From NCBI GenBank assembly GCA_945901825.1, contig CAMDMC010000033.1, positions 1-15,694 on the forward strand: a DNA stretch of 15,694 bases, written 5' to 3'. Positions 1 to 7,171 of the stretch are shown in pieces. Source of the DNA: Bordetella parapertussis (GTDB lineage Bacteria; Pseudomonadota; Gammaproteobacteria; Burkholderiales; Burkholderiaceae_A). How positions within the stretch are numbered: the first letter of the stretch is position 1; each line of letters starts with the position of its first letter. Below the pieces are notes generated by a model that saw nothing but the letters and a program-made list of their open reading frames with translations, did not search any database and was not told where the DNA came from. Made by a program: the position numbers and the translations under genes.

Positions 1-10
1 CACTCGGCAA

Positions 11-42
11 CACTGCCCGGTCTCTCCATAGATCGGGCAGTG
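11..42 (+). terminator. Hairpin upstream of the permease genes (attenuator or partial terminator)
   Basis: An inverted repeat, CACTGCCCGGTC (11-22) against GATCGGGCAGTG (31-42), gives a 12-bp stem with one G-U pair and an 8-nt loop. A run of five T (52-56) follows after a 9-nt spacer, too far away for a textbook intrinsic terminator. In Aap-type operons the binding-protein gene normally precedes the first permease and is expressed more strongly. A hairpin here could stabilise the upstream message or terminate part of the transcription. The upstream gene itself is not visible, so this role is inferred. Confidence 0.55.
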
Positions 43-75
43 ATCCCAGGCTTTTTGCTTGGCTGTTGAAACCCC

Positions 76-83
76 AGAGAAGG
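76..83 (+). promoter_or_regulatory. Shine-Dalgarno-like AGAGAAGG in front of ATG 93
   Basis: AGAGAAGG lies 9 nt before an ATG at 93, which is good ribosome-binding spacing. It is the only convincing Shine-Dalgarno sequence before the first permease, but the ATG it serves is not in the permease frame. No comparable site precedes the in-frame TTG 116, GTG 122 or TTG 125. Confidence 0.4.
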
Positions 84-92
84 CAGCCTCTC

Positions 93-128
93 ATGTCCGG
101 TCCTAGCTTGGTCAGTTGCTTGTGTTGA
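93..128 (+). other. 11-codon ORF: leader peptide or frameshifted start of the aapQ-like gene
   Basis: ATG 93 opens a short frame reading MSGPSLVSCLC and ending at TGA 126-128. The stop overlaps the in-frame TTG codon 125-127 of the permease. Two readings fit. It may be a coupled leader peptide whose termination feeds initiation of the permease. Alternatively, a single-base difference may have split the true N-terminus: one inserted base would join this start to the permease frame and give a start about 8 residues before the permease-like sequence. Family members do have residues before this point. The sequence alone cannot decide. Confidence 0.3.
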
Positions 129-1093
129 ACCAGCCGAAGTTTCGCGCCATGGTCTGGCAGGCCTTGCTTTTTGCCGTGCTTGCAGTGGGGCTCTGGATTC
201 TTGTTGGAAACTTAAACACCAACCTTGCCCAACGGGGCATTGATTTCGGCTACGACTTCTTGCTTGGCCCGGCAGGCTTTGACATTGCCGAGCGTGCCAT
301 TGCCTACGAGTCGGACAGCAGCTACCTACGGGCCTTTGTTGTTGGGTTTCTAAATACCCTGCGGGTGGCCATTATTGGCATTGTTGTGGCAAGCCTGCTT
401 GGCCTTCTGGTCGCTGTGGGCAGCCTTTCACCCAACCCCTTGTTGGTCTGGCTCTGCCGACAGTTCGTTGAGTTCATCCGCAATGTGCCCCTGCTGCTTC
501 AGCTTATTTTCTGGTATCTCACGCTGGCAGTGATTCTTCCTGACACCGAGACGCCGGCCCAGCTTCTTCCCCAGGTTTTCTTAAGCAAGAACGGGCTGCA
601 ATTTCCCTGGTTCCTTGCGGGCGACTTTCCATCCCTGGAGTACCCCGAGATGGGGCCCTTTGGGCTCGTGGGCGGGGCGGCGCTCTCGCCCGAGTTCATC
701 GCTCTTTTGCTTGGCCTATCCATCTACACCAGCGCATTCATTGCTGAAATTATTCGAGCAGGCATTCTTGCAGTGCCCAAAGGTCAGACCGAGGCAGCTG
801 CTGCCCTTGGCTTTACCCGCTGGCAGCAGCTCAGGCTTATCGTCCTACCCCAGGCCTTGCGGGTCATCATTCCTCCCACCACCAACCAGTACCTCAACCT
901 TACAAAAAACAGCAGCCTTGCCATTGCCATTGGCTACCCCGATCTGGTGAGCATTGCCACCACCACGCTGAACCAGTCGGGTCGCGCCGTTGAGGCTATT
1001 TCCATCATCATGGCCGTCTACCTGAGCCTGTCGTTGCTTACCTCGTTTCTCATGAACCGGTTCGAGCAGGCCACCCGCCTGAAGGAGCGCTAG
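116..1093 (+). CDS. aapQ: Polar amino-acid ABC transporter permease, AapQ/YhdX/BztB type
   Basis: Inner-membrane permease of a general L-amino-acid ABC importer. It would form the translocation pathway with the permease encoded next. The 325-residue reading has hydrophobic segments near residues 13-30, 74-100, 106-140, 193-216 and 290-312. The cytoplasmic EAA loop that contacts the ATPase spans residues 226-245 (EAAAALGF, then LPQ). The segment FIRNVPLLLQLIFWY (120-134) is typical of the HisMQ/AapQ family. The protein is shorter than the roughly 390-400 residues of characterised AapQ/YhdX. The start is uncertain: TAG 104-106 closes the frame upstream, leaving TTG 116, GTG 122, TTG 125 or ATG 149, none with a good Shine-Dalgarno. 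The best ribosome site serves an out-of-frame ATG at 93. The stop is 1 nt before the next ATG, so the two permeases are co-translated. Confidence 0.9.
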   Translation: MLVLNQPKFRAMVWQALLFAVLAVGLWILVGNLNTNLAQRGIDFGYDFLLGPAGFDIAERAIAYESDSSYLRAFVVGFLNTLRVAIIGIVVASLLGLLVAVGSLSPNPLLVWLCRQFVEFIRNVPLLLQLIFWYLTLAVILPDTETPAQLLPQVFLSKNGLQFPWFLAGDFPSLEYPEMGPFGLVGGAALSPEFIALLLGLSIYTSAFIAEIIRAGILAVPKGQTEAAAALGFTRWQQLRLIVLPQALRVIIPPTTNQYLNLTKNSSLAIAIGYPDLVSIATTTLNQSGRAVEAISIIMAVYLSLSLLTSFLMNRFEQATRLKER

Positions 1094-1094
1094 G

Positions 1095-2132
1095 ATGTCC
1101 GAGAGCTTCAAGGCGCTTTTCAATGGCAGGCTCAACTCGGCCATCACGGTGAGCCTTCTCATTTTCTTTGCATGGCTGGCCACCGAGCTTTTGCCCTGGG
1201 GGCTTTTTAACGCCGTCTTTGCAGTCGACCTGAATGCCTGTCGAGAAGCCCGTGGTGAAGGGGCCTGCTGGGGAGTGGTGGGTGAGAAGTGGAAACTGAT
1301 TATTTTTGGCCGCTACCCTTTTGAAGAGGCCTGGAGGCCCGTGGTTGCGAGCATCCTGATGGTTGGGGCCTGCATTGCCATTAGCCAGCGCCAGATCTGG
1401 AGGCCCTCAACCTTTATTGTTGCGGGCCTCGTACTGACGGGCTCTGTGGCCCTTATGGTGGGAGGCTTTGCCGGCTTAAGCCATGTGCCAACCGAGCGGC
1501 TCGGTGGCCTTTCCCTCACCCTTTTGCTTGCCATTCTTGGCAACATTCTCTCGCTTCCGCTTGCCGTCTTGCTTGCCCTGGGCCGAACCTCGGACCTCCC
1601 CTTCATTCGCACGGTCTGCACGGGCTTCATCGAGATAATTCGTGGTGTTCCGTTAATTACCGTGCTCTTCATGGCAAGCTTTATGTTCCCCTTATTCATG
1701 CCAAGCGGCACCAACCCCGATGTCCTTCTTCGGGTTGCAGCGGGCATTATTCTTTTTAGTGCGGCCTATCAGGCCGAAGTGATTCGTGGTGGCATTAACA
1801 GCGTGCCCAAGGGCCAGATTGAGGCGGCGCAGGCGCTTGGCATGGGGTATTGGCTTATACAGACGCGTATTGTCTTGCCCCAGGCCTTCCGCGTTGTTGT
1901 CCCGCCCTTGGTCAATAGCTTCATTGCCATCTTTAAGGACACATCACTGGTGACGATCGTCAGCATGTACGAGCTCTTTGGAAGCCTTCGCCTTGCCCTG
2001 GGTGACCCCGAGTGGCGGGCCTTCTACATTGAAGGGTTTATTTTTGTCGCTCTTATTTATTGGATCTTTTGCAGCGCCATGAGCAGCTATGCCCGTGGGC
2101 TCGAACGCGACTTTGCCGTCGCTCGACGTTAA
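1095..2132 (+). CDS. aapM: Polar amino-acid ABC transporter permease, AapM/YhdY/BztC type
   Basis: Second inner-membrane permease of the importer. Hydrophobic spans lie near residues 15-38, 82-98, 106-126, 137-160, 185-203, 213-232 and 312-330. The EAA loop runs from E243 (EAAQALGM) to the LPQ at 261-263. The stretch around residues 48-80 between the first two spans (ACREARGEGACWG, then a YPFEEAWRP run) is characteristic of the AapM branch and separates it from simple HisM-type permeases. At 345 residues it is somewhat shorter than AapM/YhdY. ATG 1095 is preceded by AAGGAG at 1082-1087 inside the end of the upstream gene. The next gene starts 15 nt after the stop. The substrate is probably a broad range of L-amino acids, but specificity depends on a binding protein outside the window. 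Confidence 0.92.
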   Translation: MSESFKALFNGRLNSAITVSLLIFFAWLATELLPWGLFNAVFAVDLNACREARGEGACWGVVGEKWKLIIFGRYPFEEAWRPVVASILMVGACIAISQRQIWRPSTFIVAGLVLTGSVALMVGGFAGLSHVPTERLGGLSLTLLLAILGNILSLPLAVLLALGRTSDLPFIRTVCTGFIEIIRGVPLITVLFMASFMFPLFMPSGTNPDVLLRVAAGIILFSAAYQAEVIRGGINSVPKGQIEAAQALGMGYWLIQTRIVLPQAFRVVVPPLVNSFIAIFKDTSLVTIVSMYELFGSLRLALGDPEWRAFYIEGFIFVALIYWIFCSAMSSYARGLERDFAVARR

Positions 2133-2147
2133 AGGAGTTCTCGTACC

Positions 2148-2882
2148 ATGGCCATGATTGAATTTCAGAATGTCTCGAAGTGGTTTGGCAGCTTCCAGGT
2201 CTTAAGCGACATTGACCTTGAGGTAAGCAATGGCGAAAAAATTGTTGTCTGCGGCCCCTCGGGAAGTGGTAAGTCAACCCTTATTCGTTGTGTCAACGCC
2301 CTTGAGCCGTATCAAAAGGGTCGTATCACGGTGGCAGGAACCGAGCTCACCGGCGATATCAAGTCTACCTACCAGGTGCGCACCCATGTGGGCATGGTCT
2401 TTCAGAGTTTTAATTTATTCCCGCATATTTCAGTGCTTGAGAACCTCACGCTTGCGCCCATTCGGGTAAGCGGTGTGCCGGAGGACCAGGCCAAACGCGA
2501 GGCCATGGTTCAGCTTGAACGAGTCAAGATTGCCGAGCAGGCCGAGAAATACCCCGGTCAGCTCTCCGGTGGCCAACAACAGCGGGTTGCCATTGCACGA
2601 GCCTTGTGCATGAAGCCCGATGTGCTCTTGTTCGATGAGCCCACAAGCTCACTTGACCCGGAGATGGTCAAGGAGGTTCTTGACGTCATGGTGGCCCTTG
2701 CCGAGCAAGGTACAACCATGATCTGTGTCACCCACGAGATGGGCTTTGCCCGTGAGGTGGCCGACCGCGTTATTTTCATGGACGCAGGAAAAATTGTTGA
2801 GCAGGCGCCGCCCGAGGAGTTCTTTGGCGCACCTAAACACCCGCGCGCCATCGACTTCTTAAGCAAGATTCTTAGCCACTAG
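2148..2882 (+). CDS. aapP: Polar amino-acid ABC transporter ATP-binding protein, AapP/GlnQ type
   Basis: Cytoplasmic ATPase that powers the importer. All nucleotide-binding motifs are intact in the 244-residue protein: Walker A GPSGSGKS 36-43, Q-loop Q86 in VFQSFNLF, signature [14 protein letters not shown] 139-152, Walker B VLLFDEP 159-165, D-loop SSLD 167-170 and switch histidine H196. The length and the FQSFNLFPH / [13 protein letters not shown] motifs are those of the GlnQ/HisP/AapP family. ATG 2148 sits 9 nt after AAAGGAG (2132-2138), which overlaps the upstream stop. An ATG at 2154 is a possible alternative. It is the last gene of the rightward operon and converges on pdeM with a 21-nt gap. 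Confidence 0.95.
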   Translation: MAMIEFQNVSKWFGSFQVLSDIDLEVSNGEKIVVCGPSGSGKSTLIRCVNALEPYQKGRITVAGTELTGDIKSTYQVRTHVGMVFQSFNLFPHISVLENLTLAPIRVSGVPEDQAKREAMVQLERVKIAEQAEKYPGQLSGGQQQRVAIARALCMKPDVLLFDEPTSSLDPEMVKEVLDVMVALAEQGTTMICVTHEMGFAREVADRVIFMDAGKIVEQAPPEEFFGAPKHPRAIDFLSKILSH

Positions 2883-2903
2883 TCCTTAGTCACTCGCCGC
2901 TCG

Positions 2904-3668
2904 TCACTCGCCAAGGCCAAGCAGCTGGCCTTGCACCAGGCCCACAATCTCGTCGTAGTCAGCCGGTTGAATATCAAAGCCACCCGTGAAGGCGCCGAAG
3001 GCCGGTAGCATCCAGTGCCTGCCCGCGCGGGTGAAACAGGCAAGTCGTTGCCACTGGCCAGGCCCAAGACGCAGGCGTACAGCCGGATGCAGGTGGCCTG
3101 AGACCTGCCATGGCTCCGGCCCGTCGTTACCCCCTTGCGCTTCTCGATCCATGGCATCCGACAGGTCGTGATAGCCCCTGAGACCCTTCTCAACAAAGAC
3201 CTGCGAATGGCGTTGAAGGTCGAGCGCTACAACAAGGTCTTGCGCCAGTGGCCCCTCACGGCAAGGCGCAAGCGCGCGGTCGTGGTTACCGAGAACAAGA
3301 TGAAAGGCAAGCTTAGGCCAGCGTCGACGCAGACCCTTTAGCTTTTCAAGCAGGCGGCCCTCGCCATCGACAGCCACTTGATGATGGATAAGATCACCCA
3401 GAATAACCAGTTGATGAAGCGGCCAGGACAAAAGCACAGCATGAAGTTTTTCAAGGGTCTCGTCATCACTGCCCTCGGGAATGGCAAGGCCATGGTGACG
3501 AAAGGTCTGTGTCTTACCAAGGTGAAGATCGGCCACCATCGCAAGGCCTCGCTGCGGAAAGACCATGGCGCCCTGCGCCGTGAGAACAATAGGCTCACCA
3601 AGGCCCTGGCAAGACCAGGTGGTGGCCGCCGGGCCCAGGGGTCGAAGTCGTTTCGTACGCGGTCTCAT
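2904..3668 (-). CDS. pdeM: Ligase-associated DNA damage response endonuclease PdeM (metallophosphoesterase)
   Basis: Predicted manganese-dependent nuclease/phosphoesterase of the four-gene ligase-associated repair cluster (family known from Pseudomonas putida MPE). The 254-residue protein has the calcineurin-like metal motifs in order: DLHLGK 47-52 (D47, H49), GDLIHH 91-96 (D92), GNHD 127-130 and SGHLHP 190-195 (H192, H194). The FTRAGRHWMLPAFGAFTGG region (212-230) fits the family's C-terminus. The start is set at ATG 3668. The frame stays open further upstream, but that stretch overlaps the helicase gene and has no family resemblance. ATG 3668 lies 7 nt after the helicase stop. No clear Shine-Dalgarno is visible, which suggests coupling to helicase translation. 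It is the last gene of the leftward unit. Confidence 0.93.
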   Translation of the reverse strand: MRPRTKRLRPLGPAATTWSCQGLGEPIVLTAQGAMVFPQRGLAMVADLHLGKTQTFRHHGLAIPEGSDDETLEKLHAVLLSWPLHQLVILGDLIHHQVAVDGEGRLLEKLKGLRRRWPKLAFHLVLGNHDRALAPCREGPLAQDLVVALDLQRHSQVFVEKGLRGYHDLSDAMDREAQGGNDGPEPWQVSGHLHPAVRLRLGPGQWQRLACFTRAGRHWMLPAFGAFTGGFDIQPADYDEIVGLVQGQLLGLGE

Positions 3669-3675
3669 TGCAGTC

Positions 3676-6216
3676 TTAGGCCAATGGCTCGTCGTCGAAT
3701 TCTTCAGCAAGCCGGGCGAGCCTGTCGGAGAGTCGCTCGGAGGAAAGCTGCTCACGCAGCCGCTCCACCATAAGTGGCACACAAAAGGGGCTTGGACGTC
3801 TAAGCTGACAATGGCGCCACTGGCCTTGAAGCAGCCTTTGCAAATGGTCCTCAAGCGCGCTCTGACTAAGCTCCTGCTCAAGGGCCTCGCGCTGGGCTTG
3901 TTGCAACAAAAGGTTCTCAGGGTCGTACTTCGAGAAGACCTCAAAAAGAAGATTGCTGGAGACAGCAAGCTGGCGTGAGGAGCGACCCGCACCGGGAAGA
4001 CCCATGACCAGCAGCCCTGCCACCCGGGCAATCTCACGAAACCGACGGCGCGTGATCAGACCCTCACCCAGCAAAGAGACAAGGTCCTTCGATAAGTCCT
4101 TGAGCTGCAGCAATTCAAGAAGACCCTCTTCAGACAAAACCGTACGTAACCACGGCCCCTCGCTCTTGCGACGACGGGGCGCAAGCAGCTCAAGGCCATA
4201 GTCATTCGCAGCATAGGAGATGCTTGTGGCGTGAATGCGTGTGAGTCGAAAGGCCAAAAGGGAGGCAAGCCCAAGATGCACCTGACGACCTGCAAAAGGG
4301 TAGATAAAGCAATGCTCGCCATCGTTTGAAGTGAAATGCTCCACAAGGCATAGCCTGTTGGTGGGAATAGCCGAGCGTTCAGCCTGAGTCTGCAGCAAGG
4401 GCTGCATGCTTAGGGCCTCTGGCGTTTGCAGCCAAGGGCTTGCCGGGTCGTTCAATGCAAAGGCGTGAAGAAGACTGCGAAGGCAGCAGGCAAGCTCGCC
4501 CGACAGAGGAAGGCTTCCACCGGTCCAGCGAGCAACCGCCTTTGCCTTGCCGGTAGCCTTGCGCACATAGGCAGTGAGATCACGCACCCGCACCAACTCA
4601 AGGCTGCGACCGGAAAACAAGAAGGTGTCACCCGGCTTAAGCCTGCCAATGAAAGACTCCTCCACTTGGCCCAGGCCCCCGCCTGAAAGCCACGCAAGCC
4701 GCACAGACGCATCTGAAACAATCGTGCCAATCGACTGGCGATGGCGCCGAGCAAGCCGCAGATCCTGCATCTGCCATAGACCCTGCGCATTACATTGAAT
4801 GCGATGAAAGTCAGGGTAGGCCCCCAAGGATGCGCCGCCTTGTGAGAGGAACTCAAGGGCCCAATGGAAATCTTTAAGGCTTAGGTCTTTAAATGCATGG
4901 CTCTTGCGAACCTCTGCGAATAGGGCCTGCTCGGTCATGGGCTCGCCCAGAATGCGCGTGACAAGGTGCTGTGCAAGAACGTCAAGGGGCAGCCTCAAAG
5001 GCCTACGCGGCTCAATGAATCCCTCATCAATCGCCTGCTGCGCGGCCAAAGACTCCAGAATTTCAAAGCCATGGGTGGGCACCATGTAAAGGCTCGAGAC
5101 CCCCTTGGGCTGATGGCCCGAACGGCCTGCACGCTGAAGAAGTCGTGTAACACCCTTGGGACTGCCGACCTGAAAGACCTGCTCCACGGGCGTGAAGTCA
5201 ACACCAAGATCAAGGCTTGAGGTTGCCACCACCACGCGAAGCTCGCCAGCCGCCGTGGCCTTTTCCACCCATGCACGCGTGTCTGAATCCAGAGACCCAT
5301 GATGCAGGGCCATCTGCCCTGCCCAGTCGGGCCGCGCCTGCAGAATGGCCTGATACCAGAGCTCGGCCTGCGAACGCGTGTTGGTAAACAACAGGCTTGA
5401 GGCTGCCTTCTCGAGCTGATGAAGAACAGGCTCAAGCATGGTTAAACCAAGATGGCCCGACCAAGCAAAGCGAATGGGGTCCTTGGGCAGCAAGGTTTTT
5501 ATTCGAGGCGGTTGTCGGCCAGAGGCCGAAATTTTTACTGGGCTGCCAAGGCTGTGGCAAAGAACCCGGGCCGCCTCATCGAGATTTCCAAGGGTTGCCG
5601 AGAGGCCCCAGACCTGAAGTGTCTTGCCCGTGATCGATGCAAGCGATGCAAGGCTTAGCTCCAAAAGGCTGCCACGCTTGTTGCCAATAAGCTCGTGCCA
5701 TTCGTCAACAACAACAAACCGAAGGGCCTTCAACATCGCGAGGCTTTGAGGCTTAGAGAGCATCAGGCTTAGGCTCTCGGGCGTGGTCACAAGGCCCTGG
5801 GGGGGTCGGCGGTCTTGTTTAGCGCGCTCATGGCTTGAGGTATCACCTGTTCGCAGGCCTAATGAAAACGCCTCGGGAGCAAACCGACCTAGCGCCTGAA
5901 AAGTGTCTGCAGCAAGGGCCCGCATGGGCGTAATCCATAAAACCTGTAGGCCTGTGTTCGCAGCGCTGCCACTGGCACTACCACTGCCCCCTGCCCTATG
6001 AAGTTGGCCCAAGACCCCTGCCCAGACCGCATAGGTCTTACCAAAGCCGGTTGGTGCATGAATCAGCCCACAGGCCTCTGCCTCCATGGCCTTCCAGACC
6101 TCTTTCTGAAAAGGCAAGGGGCAAAGGCCAAGCTGGCTGAATCGAGCCTTCGCGAAACTGCTAATGCTGCGGGCGGCCAAAGGCCTGGGCTTGCGTTGCA
6201 CGCGGGTGAGCACCAT
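3676..6216 (-). CDS. Ligase-associated DNA damage response DEXH-box helicase (Lhr-Core type)
   Basis: ATP-dependent 3'-5' single-strand DNA translocase and helicase of the ligase-associated cluster, 846 residues, about the size of Lhr-Core proteins. RecA domain 1 carries Walker A APTGFGKT 54-61, TPESL 145-149, DEWH 171-174 and SATLGN 206-211. RecA domain 2 carries HHGSLD 305-310, ATSSLDLGVDF 331-341 and QRAGRSGH 361-368. The C-terminal half is the winged-helix plus beta-barrel 'domain 4' region of Lhr. An odd Gly/Ser/Ala run at about 74-89 sits between motifs I and Ia and looks like a flexible surface loop. ATG 6216 lies 10 nt after the stop of the DUF429 gene, without a clear Shine-Dalgarno. 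The frame ends with TAA 7 nt before pdeM. Family assignment is firm; the cellular role is known only in outline. Confidence 0.95.
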   Translation of the reverse strand: MVLTRVQRKPRPLAARSISSFAKARFSQLGLCPLPFQKEVWKAMEAEACGLIHAPTGFGKTYAVWAGVLGQLHRAGGSGSASGSAANTGLQVLWITPMRALAADTFQALGRFAPEAFSLGLRTGDTSSHERAKQDRRPPQGLVTTPESLSLMLSKPQSLAMLKALRFVVVDEWHELIGNKRGSLLELSLASLASITGKTLQVWGLSATLGNLDEAARVLCHSLGSPVKISASGRQPPRIKTLLPKDPIRFAWSGHLGLTMLEPVLHQLEKAASSLLFTNTRSQAELWYQAILQARPDWAGQMALHHGSLDSDTRAWVEKATAAGELRVVVATSSLDLGVDFTPVEQVFQVGSPKGVTRLLQRAGRSGHQPKGVSSLYMVPTHGFEILESLAAQQAIDEGFIEPRRPLRLPLDVLAQHLVTRILGEPMTEQALFAEVRKSHAFKDLSLKDFHWALEFLSQGGASLGAYPDFHRIQCNAQGLWQMQDLRLARRHRQSIGTIVSDASVRLAWLSGGGLGQVEESFIGRLKPGDTFLFSGRSLELVRVRDLTAYVRKATGKAKAVARWTGGSLPLSGELACCLRSLLHAFALNDPASPWLQTPEALSMQPLLQTQAERSAIPTNRLCLVEHFTSNDGEHCFIYPFAGRQVHLGLASLLAFRLTRIHATSISYAANDYGLELLAPRRRKSEGPWLRTVLSEEGLLELLQLKDLSKDLVSLLGEGLITRRRFREIARVAGLLVMGLPGAGRSSRQLAVSSNLLFEVFSKYDPENLLLQQAQREALEQELSQSALEDHLQRLLQGQWRHCQLRRPSPFCVPLMVERLREQLSSERLSDRLARLAEEFDDEPLA

Positions 6217-6226
6217 GGCTTAAAGA

Positions 6227-7171
6227 CTAGGAAGGCACGGGCACTGCGGCAATCCAGCCCTCAAGCCGGTCAAAAAAGGTATTGCCCTCGGGCGGCAGTC
6301 CAAAGCCTGGCAAGGCAGCAGCATGGCCGGCCTGCATGGCACAAATAACGGCATCCAATAAATCACCCGAGCCATCCATGACAATGCGTCGAGACCAGCC
6401 CGGGGTGAGCCGAAGCCGAAGGTTAAGGCCAGCCTGCTCGCCCTCAAGGGCCCGAAGAATCTGCTGCCGACGCACTGCCCGATCCGTATCTTGTTTCGCA
6501 GGCAGATCACTTTTGTAAGACTGGCGAGAGACCTTGCGTGCTGTAAAGCCCGGGTAGGCCTCAAGGGCCAGCCGATGCTCGGCCCTTTGAGTCGTTGTCC
6601 AGCGCAGGTAGGGCCTGCCTTCGTCAAGGGCCTCATGCGCCTGATGGGCTGGAAAGACAAGGCCAGCCGCCTTCATGCGCGACATCCCCGCATGCATCAT
6701 CCAGGCCACAGGCGGGTTGGTCCAGCGCATGGCGGGACTTGAGCCAGCAGGCTTATCGGTCTGCCGCCAGGCGAACTTATTGCCCACTGGCCGCGCATCG
6801 CACCAGGCCTTAAAGCGAAGCCTTAAGGCCTCGCGGTCTTGTTCACAAAAGAAATCAACAAAGTCAGGCCAGTGGCTTGGCCAGCCTTCATGCTCAATCA
6901 GGGGGCGTGGCTGACTGAAGGGAAGGTCAAACCCAGCAAGCCATGGGCCAGGGGTCTGAAGAAACTGCTCAAAACCCAGAAGGCTGGTAAACGCAGTCAC
7001 CTCTTCAAGGTAGAAGGTGGTGGTGCCAGAGGGCGTGGCCGAGCCAGGCTCACGAGCCAAACGGCCCACTGCACAGGTAATGGGCTTTCGTAAGGAGGGC
7101 GCCGAGCTGAAGTCAAGCCCATAGATACGCAGACCTTGTGGGTGGGTACGAGGCCGATGCCCAAGACTCAT
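6227..7171 (-). CDS. DUF429 family protein, predicted RNase H-fold nuclease
   Basis: No enzymatic function is established for this family. It is predicted to have an RNase H-like fold. The 314-residue protein shows acidic residues at the expected places: D20 in YGLDFSSAPS (first strand), D82 in AGFDLPF (79-85), E204 in EAYP (204-207) and D270/D273 in DLLDAVICAM (270-279). These could form a two-metal site. The segment RKVSRQSYKSD (212-222) is also typical of the family. ATG 7171 overlaps the ligase stop as ATGA, so it should be translated by coupling. The helicase starts 10 nt after its stop. Its place inside the repair cassette suggests a nuclease or nucleic-acid-binding role in the same pathway, which is inference. 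It is absent from the described four-gene version of the cluster. Confidence 0.85.
   Translation of the reverse strand: MSLGHRPRTHPQGLRIYGLDFSSAPSLRKPITCAVGRLAREPGSATPSGTTTFYLEEVTAFTSLLGFEQFLQTPGPWLAGFDLPFSQPRPLIEHEGWPSHWPDFVDFFCEQDREALRLRFKAWCDARPVGNKFAWRQTDKPAGSSPAMRWTNPPVAWMMHAGMSRMKAAGLVFPAHQAHEALDEGRPYLRWTTTQRAEHRLALEAYPGFTARKVSRQSYKSDLPAKQDTDRAVRRQQILRALEGEQAGLNLRLRLTPGWSRRIVMDGSGDLLDAVICAMQAGHAAALPGFGLPPEGNTFFDRLEGWIAAVPVPS

Noticed and set aside
3378..3978. Overlapping + strand frames opposite pdeM and the end of the helicase
   Set aside because: They are antisense to recognised genes, with basic low-information protein sequences.
2904..4037. Long form of the PdeM reading frame (377 residues)
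   Set aside because: The part upstream of ATG 3668 overlaps the helicase gene and has no metallophosphoesterase character. ATG 3668 gives the family's normal length and follows the helicase stop.
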